Positions 8,226-17,648 of a stretch of DNA of 64,000 bases are shown here, in pieces. Location: contig NZ_UWFA01000449.1 of the NCBI RefSeq assembly GCF_900601905.1, positions 186,001 through 250,000 of the forward strand. The letters run 5' to 3'. Position 1 is the stretch's first letter; each line of letters begins with the position of its first letter. Under the pieces are notes generated by a model that saw only the letters and a program-made list of their open reading frames with translations, was not told the DNA's origin and ran no database searches. The stretch is from Pseudomonas viridiflava. GTDB taxonomy: Bacteria; Pseudomonadota; Gammaproteobacteria; Pseudomonadales; Pseudomonadaceae. A program made the translations under genes and the position numbers.

Positions 8226-8861
8226 ATGTCCGCGCGCCTGCTCTATGTGATGGACCCGATGTGTTCCTGGTGCTGGGGCTTTGCCGATGTGGCGCAGGCG
8301 CTGGTCGAGCAGGCACAGGCCAGTGGCGTGTCGCTGCATCTGGTGATGGGCGGCCTGCGCACGGGCAGCGGTGCGGCGCTGGACCCTTCCACTCGCCGGT
8401 ACATTCTGGAGCATTGGCAGGCCGTGGCTGAAACCACAGGCCAGACGTTCCAGTTTGACGGGGCCTTGCCGGATGGTTTTGTCTACGACACCGAGCCTGC
8501 GTGTCGGGCGATTGTGGCCGCACAGCAGCTCGATCCCGAGTTTTCCTGGAGGCTGGTGCGGCTGATTCAGCAGGCGTTCTACGTCCAGGGGCGTGACGTC
8601 ACCAAGGCCTCGGTGCTGACCGAACTGGCCGAGCAGGCGGGCCTGCCGCGTATCGAATTTGCCGAGGCGTTTGACAGCGCCGAGCAGGTGGCCGCGACTC
8701 AGGCGGACTTTGCCTGGGTGCAGGACTTGGGCATCGCCGGTTTCCCGACCTTGCTGGCTGAGCGCGATGGTCAATTGGCATTGCTGACCAACGGTTATCA
8801 GTCTCTGGATGCGTTGGCACCCTTGCTGGGTCGCTGGCTGGAGCGTAACGCCGGTGCGTGA
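8226..8861 (+). CDS. DsbA-family (FrnE-like) thioredoxin-fold oxidoreductase
   Basis: A 211-residue cytoplasmic protein without a signal peptide. The N-terminus MDPMCSWCWGF holds a CSWC active-site motif in a thioredoxin fold, interrupted by a helical insertion (residues about 60-140), and a cis-proline segment AGFPTLL lies near residue 175. This layout matches DsbA/FrnE-type proteins (COG3531) rather than periplasmic DsbA. The gene follows trhO by 3 bases, and its end overlaps the GTG start of the ABC transporter by 8 bases, so the three genes probably form an operon. The substrate is unknown. Confidence 0.85.
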   Translation: MSARLLYVMDPMCSWCWGFADVAQALVEQAQASGVSLHLVMGGLRTGSGAALDPSTRRYILEHWQAVAETTGQTFQFDGALPDGFVYDTEPACRAIVAAQQLDPEFSWRLVRLIQQAFYVQGRDVTKASVLTELAEQAGLPRIEFAEAFDSAEQVAATQADFAWVQDLGIAGFPTLLAERDGQLALLTNGYQSLDALAPLLGRWLERNAGA

Positions 8862-10686
8862 GCCCTCTCACGACATCGGTGACACGTCCGTCGGGCAAAG
8901 TGCGGTGTTTGATCGGCTGAGCTGGGCGGAAATCCGGCGTCTGGCGTCACGTCATAAAAAGGCCCTGTGGATCGCCAATGGCGTGGCCGTTCTGGCGACG
9001 CTCTGCACTGTGCCGATTCCGCTGCTGCTGCCATTGCTGGTCGATGAAGTGCTGCTCGGACATGGCGATGCCGCGCTCACGTTCATGAATCACCTGTTGC
9101 CGGACGGTCTGCAAAAACCCGCCGGTTACATCGGCCTGATGCTGTTGCTGACGTTCACCCTGCGCGTCGGTGCACTGGTCTTCAACGTCATCCAGGCCAA
9201 GCTGTTTGCCCGGCTGTCCAAAGATGTCGTCTACCGGGTGCGCATTCGCTTGATCGAGCGCCTCAAGCGCATCTCCCTGGGGGAGTACGAAAGCCTCGGT
9301 GGCGGTACCGTGACCACCCATCTGGTCACCGATCTGGACACCCTGGACAAGTTCATCGGCGACACCCTCAGTCGTTTTCTGGTGGCGATGCTCACCTTGA
9401 CCGGCACCGCTTCGATCTTGATGTGGATGCACTGGAAGCTGGCGTTACTGATTCTGCTGTTCAATCCGCTGGTGATTTACGCCACGGTGCAGATGGGCAA
9501 GCGGGTCAAGCACCTGAAGAAACAGGAAAACGACAGCACCTCGCGTTTCACCCAGGCGTTGACCGAAACCCTGGATTCGATTCAGGAAGTCCGGGCGGGT
9601 AATCGCCAGGGTTATTTCCTCGGCCGCCTGGGCGTGCGTGCCCGGGAAGTGCGCGATTATGCGGTTGCTTCGCAGTGGAAAAGTGACGCCTCGAACCGCG
9701 CCAGCGGGTTGCTGTTCCAGTTCGGCATTGATGTATTTCGTGCTGCCGCCATGCTCACGGTGTTGTTCTCGGATCTGTCGATTGGCCAGATGCTGGCGGT
9801 GTTCAGTTACCTGTGGTTCATGATCGGGCCGGTGGAGCAGTTGCTGAACCTGCAATATGCCTATTACGCCGCCGGGGGCGCTTTGACCCGCATCAACGAG
9901 CTGCTGTCGCGGGCCGACGAGCCGCAGTATCGCGGCGGGGTTGACCCGTTTGCCGGGCAGAAAACCGTGGGTATCGACGTTCGTGGCCTGACCTTCGGCT
10001 ATGGCGATGACAACATTCTTGACCAGATGAACCTGAGTATCGCGCCTGGAGAAAAGGTCGCGATTGTCGGGGCCAGCGGTGGCGGCAAAAGTACCCTGAT
10101 CCAGTTGCTGCTCGGCCTGTACAGCGCACAGTCCGGGACGATTCATTTCGGCGGTGCCAGCCAGCAGGACATTGGCCTGGAAACCATTCGGGAAAACGTC
10201 GCGGTGGTCCTGCAGCATCCGGCGCTGTTCAACGACAGCGTGCGCGCCAACCTGACCATGGGGCGCGAGCGCAGTGATGAGGCCTGTTGGCGGGCGCTGG
10301 AAATCGCCCAGCTTGAACCCACGGTTCGGGCCTTGCCGCAAGGACTGGACAGCATTGTCGGCCGTTCTGGAGTGCGCCTGTCGGGCGGTCAGCGCCAGCG
10401 TCTGGCGATTGCCCGGATGGTGCTGGCAGATCCGCGTGTGGTGATTCTCGACGAAGCCACCTCGGCCCTGGACGCGGCGACCGAATACAGCCTGCATCAG
10501 GCGCTGGCCCGGTTTCTTGAGGGGCGTACCACTTTGATCATCGCCCACCGCTTGTCGGCCGTGAAGCAGGCCGACCGAGTCCTGGTATTTGATGGCGGGA
10601 AAATCGCCGAGCAGGGTGATCACAAGCAATTGATCGCTGATGGCGGTCTATACGCAAAACTTTACGGGCACTTGCAGCACATTTAA
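8854..10686 (+). CDS. ABC exporter, fused permease and ATPase
   Basis: A 610-residue half-transporter of the MsbA/multidrug type. The N-terminal half (residues about 35-320) has six predicted membrane helices; the C-terminal half carries Walker A GASGGGKST, signature LSGGQRQRLAIARM, Walker B VVILDEATSALD and the H-loop IIAHRLS. I set the start at the GTG at 8854, preceded by GGAG ten bases away and overlapping the end of the DsbA-family gene; the frame is open to an ATG at 8809, which would add 15 unconvincing residues. It should dimerise in the inner membrane. The substrate is unknown. Position matches PA0860 beside rbdA. Confidence 0.87.
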   Translation: MREPSHDIGDTSVGQSAVFDRLSWAEIRRLASRHKKALWIANGVAVLATLCTVPIPLLLPLLVDEVLLGHGDAALTFMNHLLPDGLQKPAGYIGLMLLLTFTLRVGALVFNVIQAKLFARLSKDVVYRVRIRLIERLKRISLGEYESLGGGTVTTHLVTDLDTLDKFIGDTLSRFLVAMLTLTGTASILMWMHWKLALLILLFNPLVIYATVQMGKRVKHLKKQENDSTSRFTQALTETLDSIQEVRAGNRQGYFLGRLGVRAREVRDYAVASQWKSDASNRASGLLFQFGIDVFRAAAMLTVLFSDLSIGQMLAVFSYLWFMIGPVEQLLNLQYAYYAAGGALTRINELLSRADEPQYRGGVDPFAGQKTVGIDVRGLTFGYGDDNILDQMNLSIAPGEKVAIVGASGGGKSTLIQLLLGLYSAQSGTIHFGGASQQDIGLETIRENVAVVLQHPALFNDSVRANLTMGRERSDEACWRALEIAQLEPTVRALPQGLDSIVGRSGVRLSGGQRQRLAIARMVLADPRVVILDEATSALDAATEYSLHQALARFLEGRTTLIIAHRLSAVKQADRVLVFDGGKIAEQGDHKQLIADGGLYAKLYGHLQHI

Positions 10687-10951
10687 TTTCCGGGCTACCT
10701 TGCCAACCGAGTCTTTAACGTCTTTCTTGGTAATAGTGTCAATTTGTCAGCAGTGGTGTTTCAGCTGTTTAACACGGTTGTTTCTTTTCAACGTCGTGAA
10801 TATCCGTATCTATTGTGATGTGGGGCGGTAGCGCGCTCAATATTGAGACACATGCACGCTTGCCTGTAGGGATTTGGCCTAGTCTTTGGTCTGGATGGTT
10901 GTTCAGTGGATGGCATTTTGAGCCTCTGGTATTGCTTATGAAAGGGAACCC

Positions 10952-13417
10952 ATGAAGCAAAAGCGGATCCTCGGAAAGCCCCGGTTATTGGGCATTGTGT
11001 GGCCTTTTATCGCGGTTGCGCTGTTTCAGGCGCTGCTGGGTTGCGTCAGCCTCTACATGTTGTCGGCCGTGCGCAGCTATGTCGCCGGTGAAAGTCTATG
11101 GTCCAAAGGCCAGAAGGACGCCATTTACTCCCTCAACCTGTACGCCCATGATCGCAACGAACTTGATTACCGCCGCTACGAACAGGCCATCGCCATTCCC
11201 AAGGGAGGGCATATCCTGCGAATGGCGCTGGATCAGCCTGAGCCGGATCGGGCGCTGGCTCGCCAGGGGATTCTGCAGGGCGGCAACCATCCTGATGATG
11301 TGGCGAGCATCATCTGGCTGTATCTGAATTTCCGCGAATTCGACTACATGAAGCAAGCCATCGATCAGTGGATTGTCGGGGATGAGTTTCTTCTGCAACT
11401 CGATGAGGTTGCCCGGAAAATGCACGCCGGTATTTCGTCCGGCCAGGCGAGCGACGCCGAGATGACCGGTTGGCGCGAGCAGATCACAGCCCTCAACAGA
11501 AGTGTGACGCCGGCAGCCAGAGCCTTCAGCGATGCGTTAGGCGACGGCTCCAGAGGCATCTGGCGTCTGTTGCTGGTGGTCAATCTGGCGACCGCCGTAG
11601 TGCTCATCCTGCTGGCGTTGCTGCGCACCCATAAATTGCTGGCGCAACGGCACGCGTTTGCGGATGCACTGCAGGTCGAGAAGGAGCGTGCGCAGGTAAC
11701 CCTCGAGTCCATAGGTGACGGCGTTATCACCACTGATGTCGAGGGTTCGATCGTTTACATGAACCCGGCGGCGGAAAATCTGACCCACTGGAAAAACAAT
11801 CAGGCCAGCGGTCTGCCCCTGGCTGCGTTGTTCAATCTGCTGGACGAAAACGACCAGAAAGACAGCTCGACGCTGATCGAGCATATTCTGGGCGGCAAGC
11901 TCAGCGGCAGCAGCGAGCATTCCAAGCTCATCCAGCGTCTGGATGGCAGCACAGTTTCAGTGGCACTGGTGGGATCGCCGATCTTCACTGACGGCAAAGT
12001 CAGCGGCACGGTGCTGGTGCTGCACGACATGACTCAGGAACGGCAATACATCGCCAATCTGTCCTGGCAGGCGACCCATGATGCCTTGACCGGCCTGGCC
12101 AACCGGCGCGAATTCGAACATCGCCTGGAACTGGCCCTGCAGGATGTGGCCCGACAGCCGCGCCAACATTCGTTGATGTACCTGGATCTGGACCAGTTCA
12201 AGCTGGTCAATGACACCAGCGGGCACGCGGCGGGCGACGAGCTGCTGCGGCACATCTGTACCGTGCTGCAACAGGGGCTGCGTGAAGGCGACACCCTTGC
12301 GCGCCTGGGCGGAGACGAGTTTGGCGTGTTGCTGCTGAACTGCCCGCCCGAGGTGGCCGAGAGCATCGCCAACACCTTGCGTCAGACCGTGCAGAGCCTG
12401 AACTTCGTCTGGAAGGGCAGGCCTTTTGTCAGTACGGTGAGCGTCGGGCTGGTGCACATCTCCCAGGCACCGACCACGCTGGAGGCATCCCTGCGTTCGG
12501 CAGACATGGCCTGCTACATGGCCAAGGAAAAAGGCCGCAATCGTGTGCAGGTCTATCACGCCGATGATTCGGAAGTGTCGGTGCGCTTCGGCGAGATGGC
12601 CTGGATTCAGCGTCTGCATGTCGCGCTCGACGAGAATCGGTTCTGCCTCTACGCCCAGCAGATCGCCCCCATCGGCATCCGGGGTGAGCACGATAAAGGC
12701 CACATCGAGATCCTGCTGCGCCTGCACGACGAAAGCGGGCAGATCATCCTGCCGGACAGCTTCATCCCCGCCGCAGAGCGCTATGGCCTGATGACCTCGA
12801 TTGATCGCTGGGTGGTGAGGAATGTATTCAGTGTGGTTGCCCGCTGCCTGAAAGAAGCCCGACACGCTGGGCCGATGGCGGTCTGTGCAATCAATCTGTC
12901 GGGGTCGAGCATCGGTGACGAGGCGTTTCTCGATTACATCAAGCAGCAGTTCAAGGCCTTCGATATTGCGCCGTCGCTGATCTGTTTTGAAATCACTGAA
13001 ACCAGCGCGATCAGCAATCTGGGCAGCGCCATTCGCTTCATCAACGAGTTGAAGGCGCTGGGTTGCCAGTTTTCGCTGGACGACTTCTGTGCTGGCATGT
13101 CGTCGTTCGCCTACCTCAAACATCTGCCCGTGGATTACTTGAAGATCGACGGCGGTTTCGTCAAAGACATGCTCGACAACCCGATCAACCGGGCTATGGT
13201 GGAGGTCATTAATCACATCGGGCATGTCATGGGTAAGCGCACGATTGCGGAGTTTGTCGAGACCCCGCAAATCGAACTGGCCCTGCGGGAAATCGGCGTC
13301 GATTACGCCCAGGGTTACCTGATCGAACGTCCGCAACCTTTTACCTGCGCTAGCCTGCATCCACGGCCTGCGCGGGTCGCACCACTACTGTTCAGTACGC
13401 CAGGAACATTTCGCTAA
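10952..13417 (+). CDS. rbdA: RbdA-like membrane c-di-GMP phosphodiesterase (PAS-GGDEF-EAL)
   Basis: An 821-residue membrane sensor. A transmembrane helix near residues 12-35 and another near 205-225 flank a periplasmic sensor domain. A PAS domain (about 245-370) and a GGDEF domain (about 380-535) follow: GGDEF is intact (LARLGGDEFGVLLL), with an RxxD inhibitory site (REGD) five residues upstream. The EAL domain (about 550-800) reads EILLR at the first motif but keeps the other metal and catalytic residues (INLSG, FEITET, LDDFCAGMSS, YLKIDG, AEFVET, QGYLI), so phosphodiesterase activity is expected. In P. aeruginosa RbdA (PA0861) promotes biofilm dispersal, with the GGDEF domain activating the EAL domain. 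Assignment rests on architecture and on the PA0853-PA0862 gene order. Confidence 0.82.
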   Translation: MKQKRILGKPRLLGIVWPFIAVALFQALLGCVSLYMLSAVRSYVAGESLWSKGQKDAIYSLNLYAHDRNELDYRRYEQAIAIPKGGHILRMALDQPEPDRALARQGILQGGNHPDDVASIIWLYLNFREFDYMKQAIDQWIVGDEFLLQLDEVARKMHAGISSGQASDAEMTGWREQITALNRSVTPAARAFSDALGDGSRGIWRLLLVVNLATAVVLILLALLRTHKLLAQRHAFADALQVEKERAQVTLESIGDGVITTDVEGSIVYMNPAAENLTHWKNNQASGLPLAALFNLLDENDQKDSSTLIEHILGGKLSGSSEHSKLIQRLDGSTVSVALVGSPIFTDGKVSGTVLVLHDMTQERQYIANLSWQATHDALTGLANRREFEHRLELALQDVARQPRQHSLMYLDLDQFKLVNDTSGHAAGDELLRHICTVLQQGLREGDTLARLGGDEFGVLLLNCPPEVAESIANTLRQTVQSLNFVWKGRPFVSTVSVGLVHISQAPTTLEASLRSADMACYMAKEKGRNRVQVYHADDSEVSVRFGEMAWIQRLHVALDENRFCLYAQQIAPIGIRGEHDKGHIEILLRLHDESGQIILPDSFIPAAERYGLMTSIDRWVVRNVFSVVARCLKEARHAGPMAVCAINLSGSSIGDEAFLDYIKQQFKAFDIAPSLICFEITETSAISNLGSAIRFINELKALGCQFSLDDFCAGMSSFAYLKHLPVDYLKIDGGFVKDMLDNPINRAMVEVINHIGHVMGKRTIAEFVETPQIELALREIGVDYAQGYLIERPQPFTCASLHPRPARVAPLLFSTPGTFR

Positions 13418-13447
13418 GCCAGTCACTACAACCGAAGGAGCTACACA

Positions 13448-14233
13448 GTGATCGATACTTTCAGCAGGACCGGTCCGCTCATGGAAGCCAGCAGTTACCC
13501 GGCCTGGGCACAACAGTTGATCAATGATTGCAGTTACGCCAAGGCCCGCGTGGTCGAGCATGAGCTGTATGTGCGCATGCGCGACGCCCGCCTGAGCCCC
13601 CGAGTCATGCGTCAGTACCTGATCGGCGGCTGGCCCGTGGTCGAGCAGTTCGCCATTTACATGGCCAACAACCTGGCCAAGACCCGCTTCGCCCGGCACC
13701 CCGGCGAAGACATGGCGCGCCGCTGGTTGATGCGCAATATCCGCGTCGAACTCAACCATGCCGATTATTGGGTCAACTGGAGTGATGCCCACGGGGTCAC
13801 GCTGGACGATCTCAAGGCGCAGCACGTTTCCCCAGAGTTGCACGCACTGAGCCATTGGTGCTGGCACACCAGTGCGTCCGATTCACTGATCGTCGGGATT
13901 GCGGCGACCAACTACGCCATTGAAGGTGCCACGGGTGAATGGTCTGCCGTGGTCTGTTCCAGCGGCGACTATGCCGAAGCTTTTCCCGAGGAGTCGCGCA
14001 AGCGCGCCATGAAGTGGCTGAAGATGCACGCCCAGTACGATGATTCTCACCCCTGGGAGGCGCTGGAGATTATCTGCACCCTGGCGGGCAACAACCCCAG
14101 TCAGCAGCTGCAAACCGAGCTGCGCCAGGCGGTGACCAAAAGTTATGACTACATGTACCTGTTTCTCGAACACTGCCTGCAGCTGGACAAGGCCAAGGCG
14201 CCGCGTGCCCGAGTAGCGGAACTGGAGAATTGA
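13448..14233 (+). CDS. Heme-oxygenase-fold (TenA/PqqC-like) iron-containing redox enzyme family protein
   Basis: A 261-residue all-helical protein. Potential metal ligands appear in the spacing of heme-oxygenase-like diiron oxidases: ELNHADYW (E and H), NYAIEGATGEW (E) and AQYDDSHPWEAL (D and H). These proteins may bind two irons and oxidise small molecules, but no substrate is evident. The GTG at 13448 is chosen because AAGGAG lies 8 bases upstream. It follows rbdA after 30 bases on the same strand, which suggests a shared transcript or role, as at PA0861-PA0862. The C-terminus converges on the diguanylate cyclase gene, leaving 4 bases between stops. Confidence 0.75.
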   Translation: MIDTFSRTGPLMEASSYPAWAQQLINDCSYAKARVVEHELYVRMRDARLSPRVMRQYLIGGWPVVEQFAIYMANNLAKTRFARHPGEDMARRWLMRNIRVELNHADYWVNWSDAHGVTLDDLKAQHVSPELHALSHWCWHTSASDSLIVGIAATNYAIEGATGEWSAVVCSSGDYAEAFPEESRKRAMKWLKMHAQYDDSHPWEALEIICTLAGNNPSQQLQTELRQAVTKSYDYMYLFLEHCLQLDKAKAPRARVAELEN

Positions 14234-14237
14234 ACCG

Positions 14238-15170
14238 CTAGCTCGCCATCGCGAGCCGGTTGCGGCCCTCGCGCTTGGCGACATAGAGCGCGTTGTCGGC
14301 GCGGCGCAACAGGCTGTCGGCGGACTCCGCCGGCAGCAGGGTGGAGCAACCCAGGCTGATGGTCAGCTCCAGGCTGTGATCCAGCAGCGGATAGGCCAGC
14401 TCATGGGCGCTTTGGCGCAACCGCTCGCCGATCAGACCGGCCGCTTCGCGGTCGGTGTTCGACAGCAGAACCAGAAATTCTTCCCCGCCATAGCGAAACA
14501 CGCGGTCGATATTGCGCAACTGACCCTTGATGGTCTTGGCAATGGACCTCAGCACTTCGTCGCCCGAAGAATGGCCGTAGGTATCGTTGACCTTCTTGAA
14601 GTGGTCGATGTCCAGCATCAACAAAGACAGCGGCTGGGTGTGGCGGCGCGCGACTTCAATCTCGCGAAGCAGTGTCTGATCCATGGCAATTCGATTACCT
14701 GTGCCCGTCAAAGGGTCTCTCAGCGCGCTTTGCGTCGCGGCGCGATAGAGCAGGGCATTGCGCATGGGAAACAACAGGCAGGCCAGCAGCGATTCCATGG
14801 TGACCAGCTCTTGCTCGGTCAGCTCTTCATCCAGCTGAAATAGCAGAGTGCCCAGGTGTTCGCCATCGTTGCTCAGGCTGTATTGCACTCGATGGCTGCC
14901 GCGGGTACCCAATTGCAGGCGCAGGTCGCTGTCACGGTGATCGTAGGTCAACGATTTGATCGACAACAGACGCTGAACGCCCTGGAAAAAGATTCCGAGG
15001 ATTTTCTCTGCTTCCAGACTGGTCTGCAGCTGCTGGCCAAGCTGTTGCGTCAGCTGTTCAAGATCAATGGGCGGCTCCGGCGTGTTCTGATTCTGCCGAA
15101 CACCAAAGCCCAGCCTTCTCAACTTTGCAGCATCAAAGTCAATAGCATTAGTCTGGGTAGGAGAAATCAT
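14238..15170 (-). CDS. Diguanylate cyclase (GGDEF), PA3177-like
   Basis: A 310-residue soluble protein. Residues about 45-150 form a GAF-like sensory region, and residues about 155-308 a GGDEF domain with RYGGEEFLVLLS; the RNID motif five residues upstream is an intact inhibitory site. It should make c-di-GMP from GTP. I use the ATG at 15170, with GAGGAG 7 bases upstream; an upstream GTG at 15188 has no such signal. Sequence and neighbours match PA3177, reported as an active cyclase. It marks the left border of the block syntenic with PA3177-PA3140. It lies back to back with RbdA's partner, so c-di-GMP synthesis and breakdown genes converge here. Confidence 0.88.
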   Translation of the reverse strand: MISPTQTNAIDFDAAKLRRLGFGVRQNQNTPEPPIDLEQLTQQLGQQLQTSLEAEKILGIFFQGVQRLLSIKSLTYDHRDSDLRLQLGTRGSHRVQYSLSNDGEHLGTLLFQLDEELTEQELVTMESLLACLLFPMRNALLYRAATQSALRDPLTGTGNRIAMDQTLLREIEVARRHTQPLSLLMLDIDHFKKVNDTYGHSSGDEVLRSIAKTIKGQLRNIDRVFRYGGEEFLVLLSNTDREAAGLIGERLRQSAHELAYPLLDHSLELTISLGCSTLLPAESADSLLRRADNALYVAKREGRNRLAMAS

Positions 15171-15319
15171 GGTCTCACTCCTCAGCACATATAGTTGGAT
15201 TGGCTGAGTTAGAGCAGGGATTTGTGGATCCAGTTCATTTAATTATAAAAAGATCCTTCTCATAACCAGTTGGAACTCAATGCCGGTACCTCAGTCACCG
15301 CTGTCTGATTGAGGAAAAT

Positions 15320-15349
15320 AAACTGCATTGATAATACTCAATGCAGTTT
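15320..15349 (-). terminator. Rho-independent terminator of the SDR gene
   Basis: On the minus strand, just past the SDR stop, an 11-base perfect stem (aaactgcattg with its complement, 8-base loop) is followed by ATTTTCC. It isolates the SDR transcript from the cyclase gene. Confidence 0.75.
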
Positions 15350-15359
15350 CCTGGTCGAC

Positions 15360-16100
15360 TTATTGGGCGTTGAGTGCCTGGCCGTTGACGTCCTGGCTGT
15401 CAGGGCCCATGAGATACAGATACACCGGCATGATCTCTTCGGGGGTCGGGTTGTTCAGCGGGTTTTCCGCCGGGTAGGCCTGGGCGCGCATGCTGGTGCG
15501 GGTCCCGCCAGGGTTGATGCTGTTGGAGCGCACCGGTGCAACGGTATCGAGCTCGTCGGCGAGGGTTTGCATCAGTCCTTCGGTGGCGAATTTCGACACG
15601 CCATAAGCGCCCCAATAAGCACGTCCCTTGCGACCGACGCTGCTGGACGTGAAGACCACAGAGGCATCTTTCGACAGTTTGAGCAGCGGCAGCAGGGTGG
15701 TGGTCAGCATGAACATCGCATTGACGTTGATGTGCATGACCCGCATGAAGTTTTCCCCGGACAGCTGCTCCAGCGGCGTACGCGGGCCAATGATCGAAGC
15801 GTTGTGCAGCAGGCCGTCGAGGTGACCGAATTCGCTTTCGATCATCGCTGCCAGTTCGTCGTACTGATGGGGCAGCGCGGTTTCGAGGTTGAAAGGAATG
15901 ACCACCGGCTGCGGATGGCCAGCGGCTTGGATCTCGTCGTAGACCTCCGTCAGGTTGGCCTCGGTCTTGCCCAGCAGCAGCACCGTCGCGCCATGGGCAG
16001 CGTAAGTCTTCGCCGCCGCAGCACCAATACCGCGACCCGCGCCAGTAACAAGAATCACCCGGCCAGTGAGCAGATCGGGGCGAGGGGAGTAGTCGAACAT
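15360..16100 (-). CDS. YciK-family short-chain oxidoreductase
   Basis: A 246-residue classical SDR. The Rossmann loop TGAGRGIG is near residue 20, the NNAG-like segment reads LLHNASIIG, and the catalytic pair YxxxK is in AYGVSKFATEG, with serine in FTSSSVGR. It resembles E. coli YciK, whose substrate is unknown. It lies next to mupP and ubiG as at PA3173 in P. aeruginosa, separated from mupP by a REPIN. A terminator follows its stop. Confidence 0.88.
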   Translation of the reverse strand: MFDYSPRPDLLTGRVILVTGAGRGIGAAAAKTYAAHGATVLLLGKTEANLTEVYDEIQAAGHPQPVVIPFNLETALPHQYDELAAMIESEFGHLDGLLHNASIIGPRTPLEQLSGENFMRVMHINVNAMFMLTTTLLPLLKLSKDASVVFTSSSVGRKGRAYWGAYGVSKFATEGLMQTLADELDTVAPVRSNSINPGGTRTSMRAQAYPAENPLNNPTPEEIMPVYLYLMGPDSQDVNGQALNAQ

Positions 16101-16133
16101 GGGTTACCTCTTTTGATAATTCGCTAATGATCC

Positions 16134-16236
16134 GTTGGAGCGAGTGGGCGGCATTCCGACTTGCCCGCGAACCGGCCGACTCGGTGATTCTGACAGATCG
16201 CGTTATCGTTATTCGCGGGCAAGCACCGCTCCCACA
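16134..16236. repeat. REPIN between SDR and mupP genes
   Basis: gttggagcgagtgggcggca at 16134, with its core cttgcccgcga, is mirrored by tcgcgggcaagcaccgctcc ending at 16236. The copies have diverged at several positions compared with the REPIN at 291. Confidence 0.75.
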
Positions 16237-16245
16237 GTCATCAGC

Positions 16246-16917
16246 TCAGCAGCTGCACAGCGCGCTATCAAGCACCTTGCGCAGTTCCAGTGGATGATCC
16301 ACCACCACGTCGGCGCCCCAGTGATCCGGGTTGTCGTTGGGGTGGATGTAACCGTAGCGCACGGCTGCGGTCTTGGTACCAGCGTCGCGACCGGACTCGA
16401 TATCGCGCAGATCATCCCCTACAAACAGCACGCTGGCCGGATCCAGATCAAGCATCTTGCACGCCAGAATCAGCGGCTCCGGGTCGGGTTTGCTATGGGT
16501 CACGTGATCGGGGCAGATCAGCAGTGCCGAACGCTCGGCAAGGCCCAATTGCTCCATGATCGGCTGGGCGAAGCGCACCGGCTTGTTGGTCACCACACCC
16601 CAGATCAGGTTGGCTTTTTCAATATCGGCCAGCAGCTCGGCCATGCCGTCAAACAGCTTGCTGTGCACCGCGCAGTCCTGCTGGTAGCGCTCCAGAAACT
16701 CCAGGCGCAGGGCTTCAAAGCCTTCAGCGGTGGGCGACATGGCAAAGGTTGCGGCAACCATGGCCTTGGCGCCGCCGGAAATTTCATCGCGGATCAGCTT
16801 GTCGGCAACCGCCGGGAAACCGCGCTCGGCGAGCATGGCCTGACAGATCGCGATGAAGTCCGGTGCGGTGTCGAGCAATGTGCCGTCCATATCGAATAGA
16901 ACCGCTCTCAAGCGCAT
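16246..16917 (-). CDS. mupP: N-acetylmuramic acid 6-phosphate phosphatase
   Basis: A 223-residue HAD-family phosphatase. Motif I is LFDMDGTLLDTAP, motif II VVTNKP, motif III TKPDPEPL-like (HSKPDPEPL), and motif IV GDDLRDIESG. It looks like phosphoglycolate phosphatase, but its place beside ubiG matches PA3172, shown to be MupP. MupP dephosphorylates MurNAc-6-phosphate in the Pseudomonas peptidoglycan recycling route that bypasses de novo MurA and lowers fosfomycin sensitivity. It starts 3 bases after ubiG ends, so the two are co-transcribed. Confidence 0.88.
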   Translation of the reverse strand: MRLRAVLFDMDGTLLDTAPDFIAICQAMLAERGFPAVADKLIRDEISGGAKAMVAATFAMSPTAEGFEALRLEFLERYQQDCAVHSKLFDGMAELLADIEKANLIWGVVTNKPVRFAQPIMEQLGLAERSALLICPDHVTHSKPDPEPLILACKMLDLDPASVLFVGDDLRDIESGRDAGTKTAAVRYGYIHPNDNPDHWGADVVVDHPLELRKVLDSALCSC

Positions 16918-16920
16918 GGC

Positions 16921-17619
16921 TCAGGCCTCCCGCAGGGTCTGGATCATGTAATTGACGTCGACATCCGAGGCCAGCTTGTAATGCTTGGTCAGCGGGTTGT
17001 ACGTCAGGCCGATGATGTCCTGTACCGACAGGCCCGCCGCACGGCTCCAGGCGCCCAGCTCGGAAGGGCGGATGAATTTCTTGAAGTCGTGGGTGCCGCG
17101 TGGCAGCAGGCCCATGATGTACTCGGCGCCCACGATGGCGAACAGGTAAGCCTTCGGGTTGCGGTTGATGGTGGAGAAAAACACCTGGCCACCCGGCTTG
17201 ACCATGCGGTAGCAGGCGCGGATCACCGAGGATGGATCAGGCACGTGCTCAAGCATTTCCAGGCAGGTCACCACATCGAACTGCTCGGGCATTTCTGCTG
17301 CCAGGTCCTCGGCAGTGATCTGCCGGTATTCAACCTCCACGCCGGACTCCAGCTGGTGCAGGCGGGCAACCGCCAGCGGCGCTTCACCCATGTCGATGCC
17401 GGTCACGCTGGCGCCGCGCAAAGCCATGGCTTCACTGAGAATGCCGCCGCCGCAGCCGACGTCGAGCACCTTCTTGCCCGCCAGATTGACGCGCTCGTCG
17501 ATCCAGTTGACGCGCAACGGATTGATATCGTGCAGCGGCTTGAATTCGCTTTCGCGGTCCCACCAACGATGGGCCAGGGCCTCGAATTTGGCGATTTCGG
17601 AATGATCGACGTTGCTCAT
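16921..17619 (-). CDS. ubiG: Bifunctional ubiquinone biosynthesis O-methyltransferase
   Basis: A 232-residue SAM-dependent methyltransferase that performs both O-methylations in ubiquinone synthesis. The start MSNVDHSEIAKFEALAHRWW is characteristic of UbiG, and the SAM loop is KVLDVGCGGGILSEAMA. Downstream elements include TCLEMLEHVPDP and FFSTINRNPKAY. The open frame extends upstream to 17796 within the neighbouring deaminase gene, but homology begins at the ATG at 17619. Its gene lies between the deaminase (29-base gap) and mupP (3-base gap). Confidence 0.95.
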   Translation of the reverse strand: MSNVDHSEIAKFEALAHRWWDRESEFKPLHDINPLRVNWIDERVNLAGKKVLDVGCGGGILSEAMALRGASVTGIDMGEAPLAVARLHQLESGVEVEYRQITAEDLAAEMPEQFDVVTCLEMLEHVPDPSSVIRACYRMVKPGGQVFFSTINRNPKAYLFAIVGAEYIMGLLPRGTHDFKKFIRPSELGAWSRAAGLSVQDIIGLTYNPLTKHYKLASDVDVNYMIQTLREA

Positions 17620-17648
17620 GGGATGTCCTCTTGAACTTGAAATACTTT

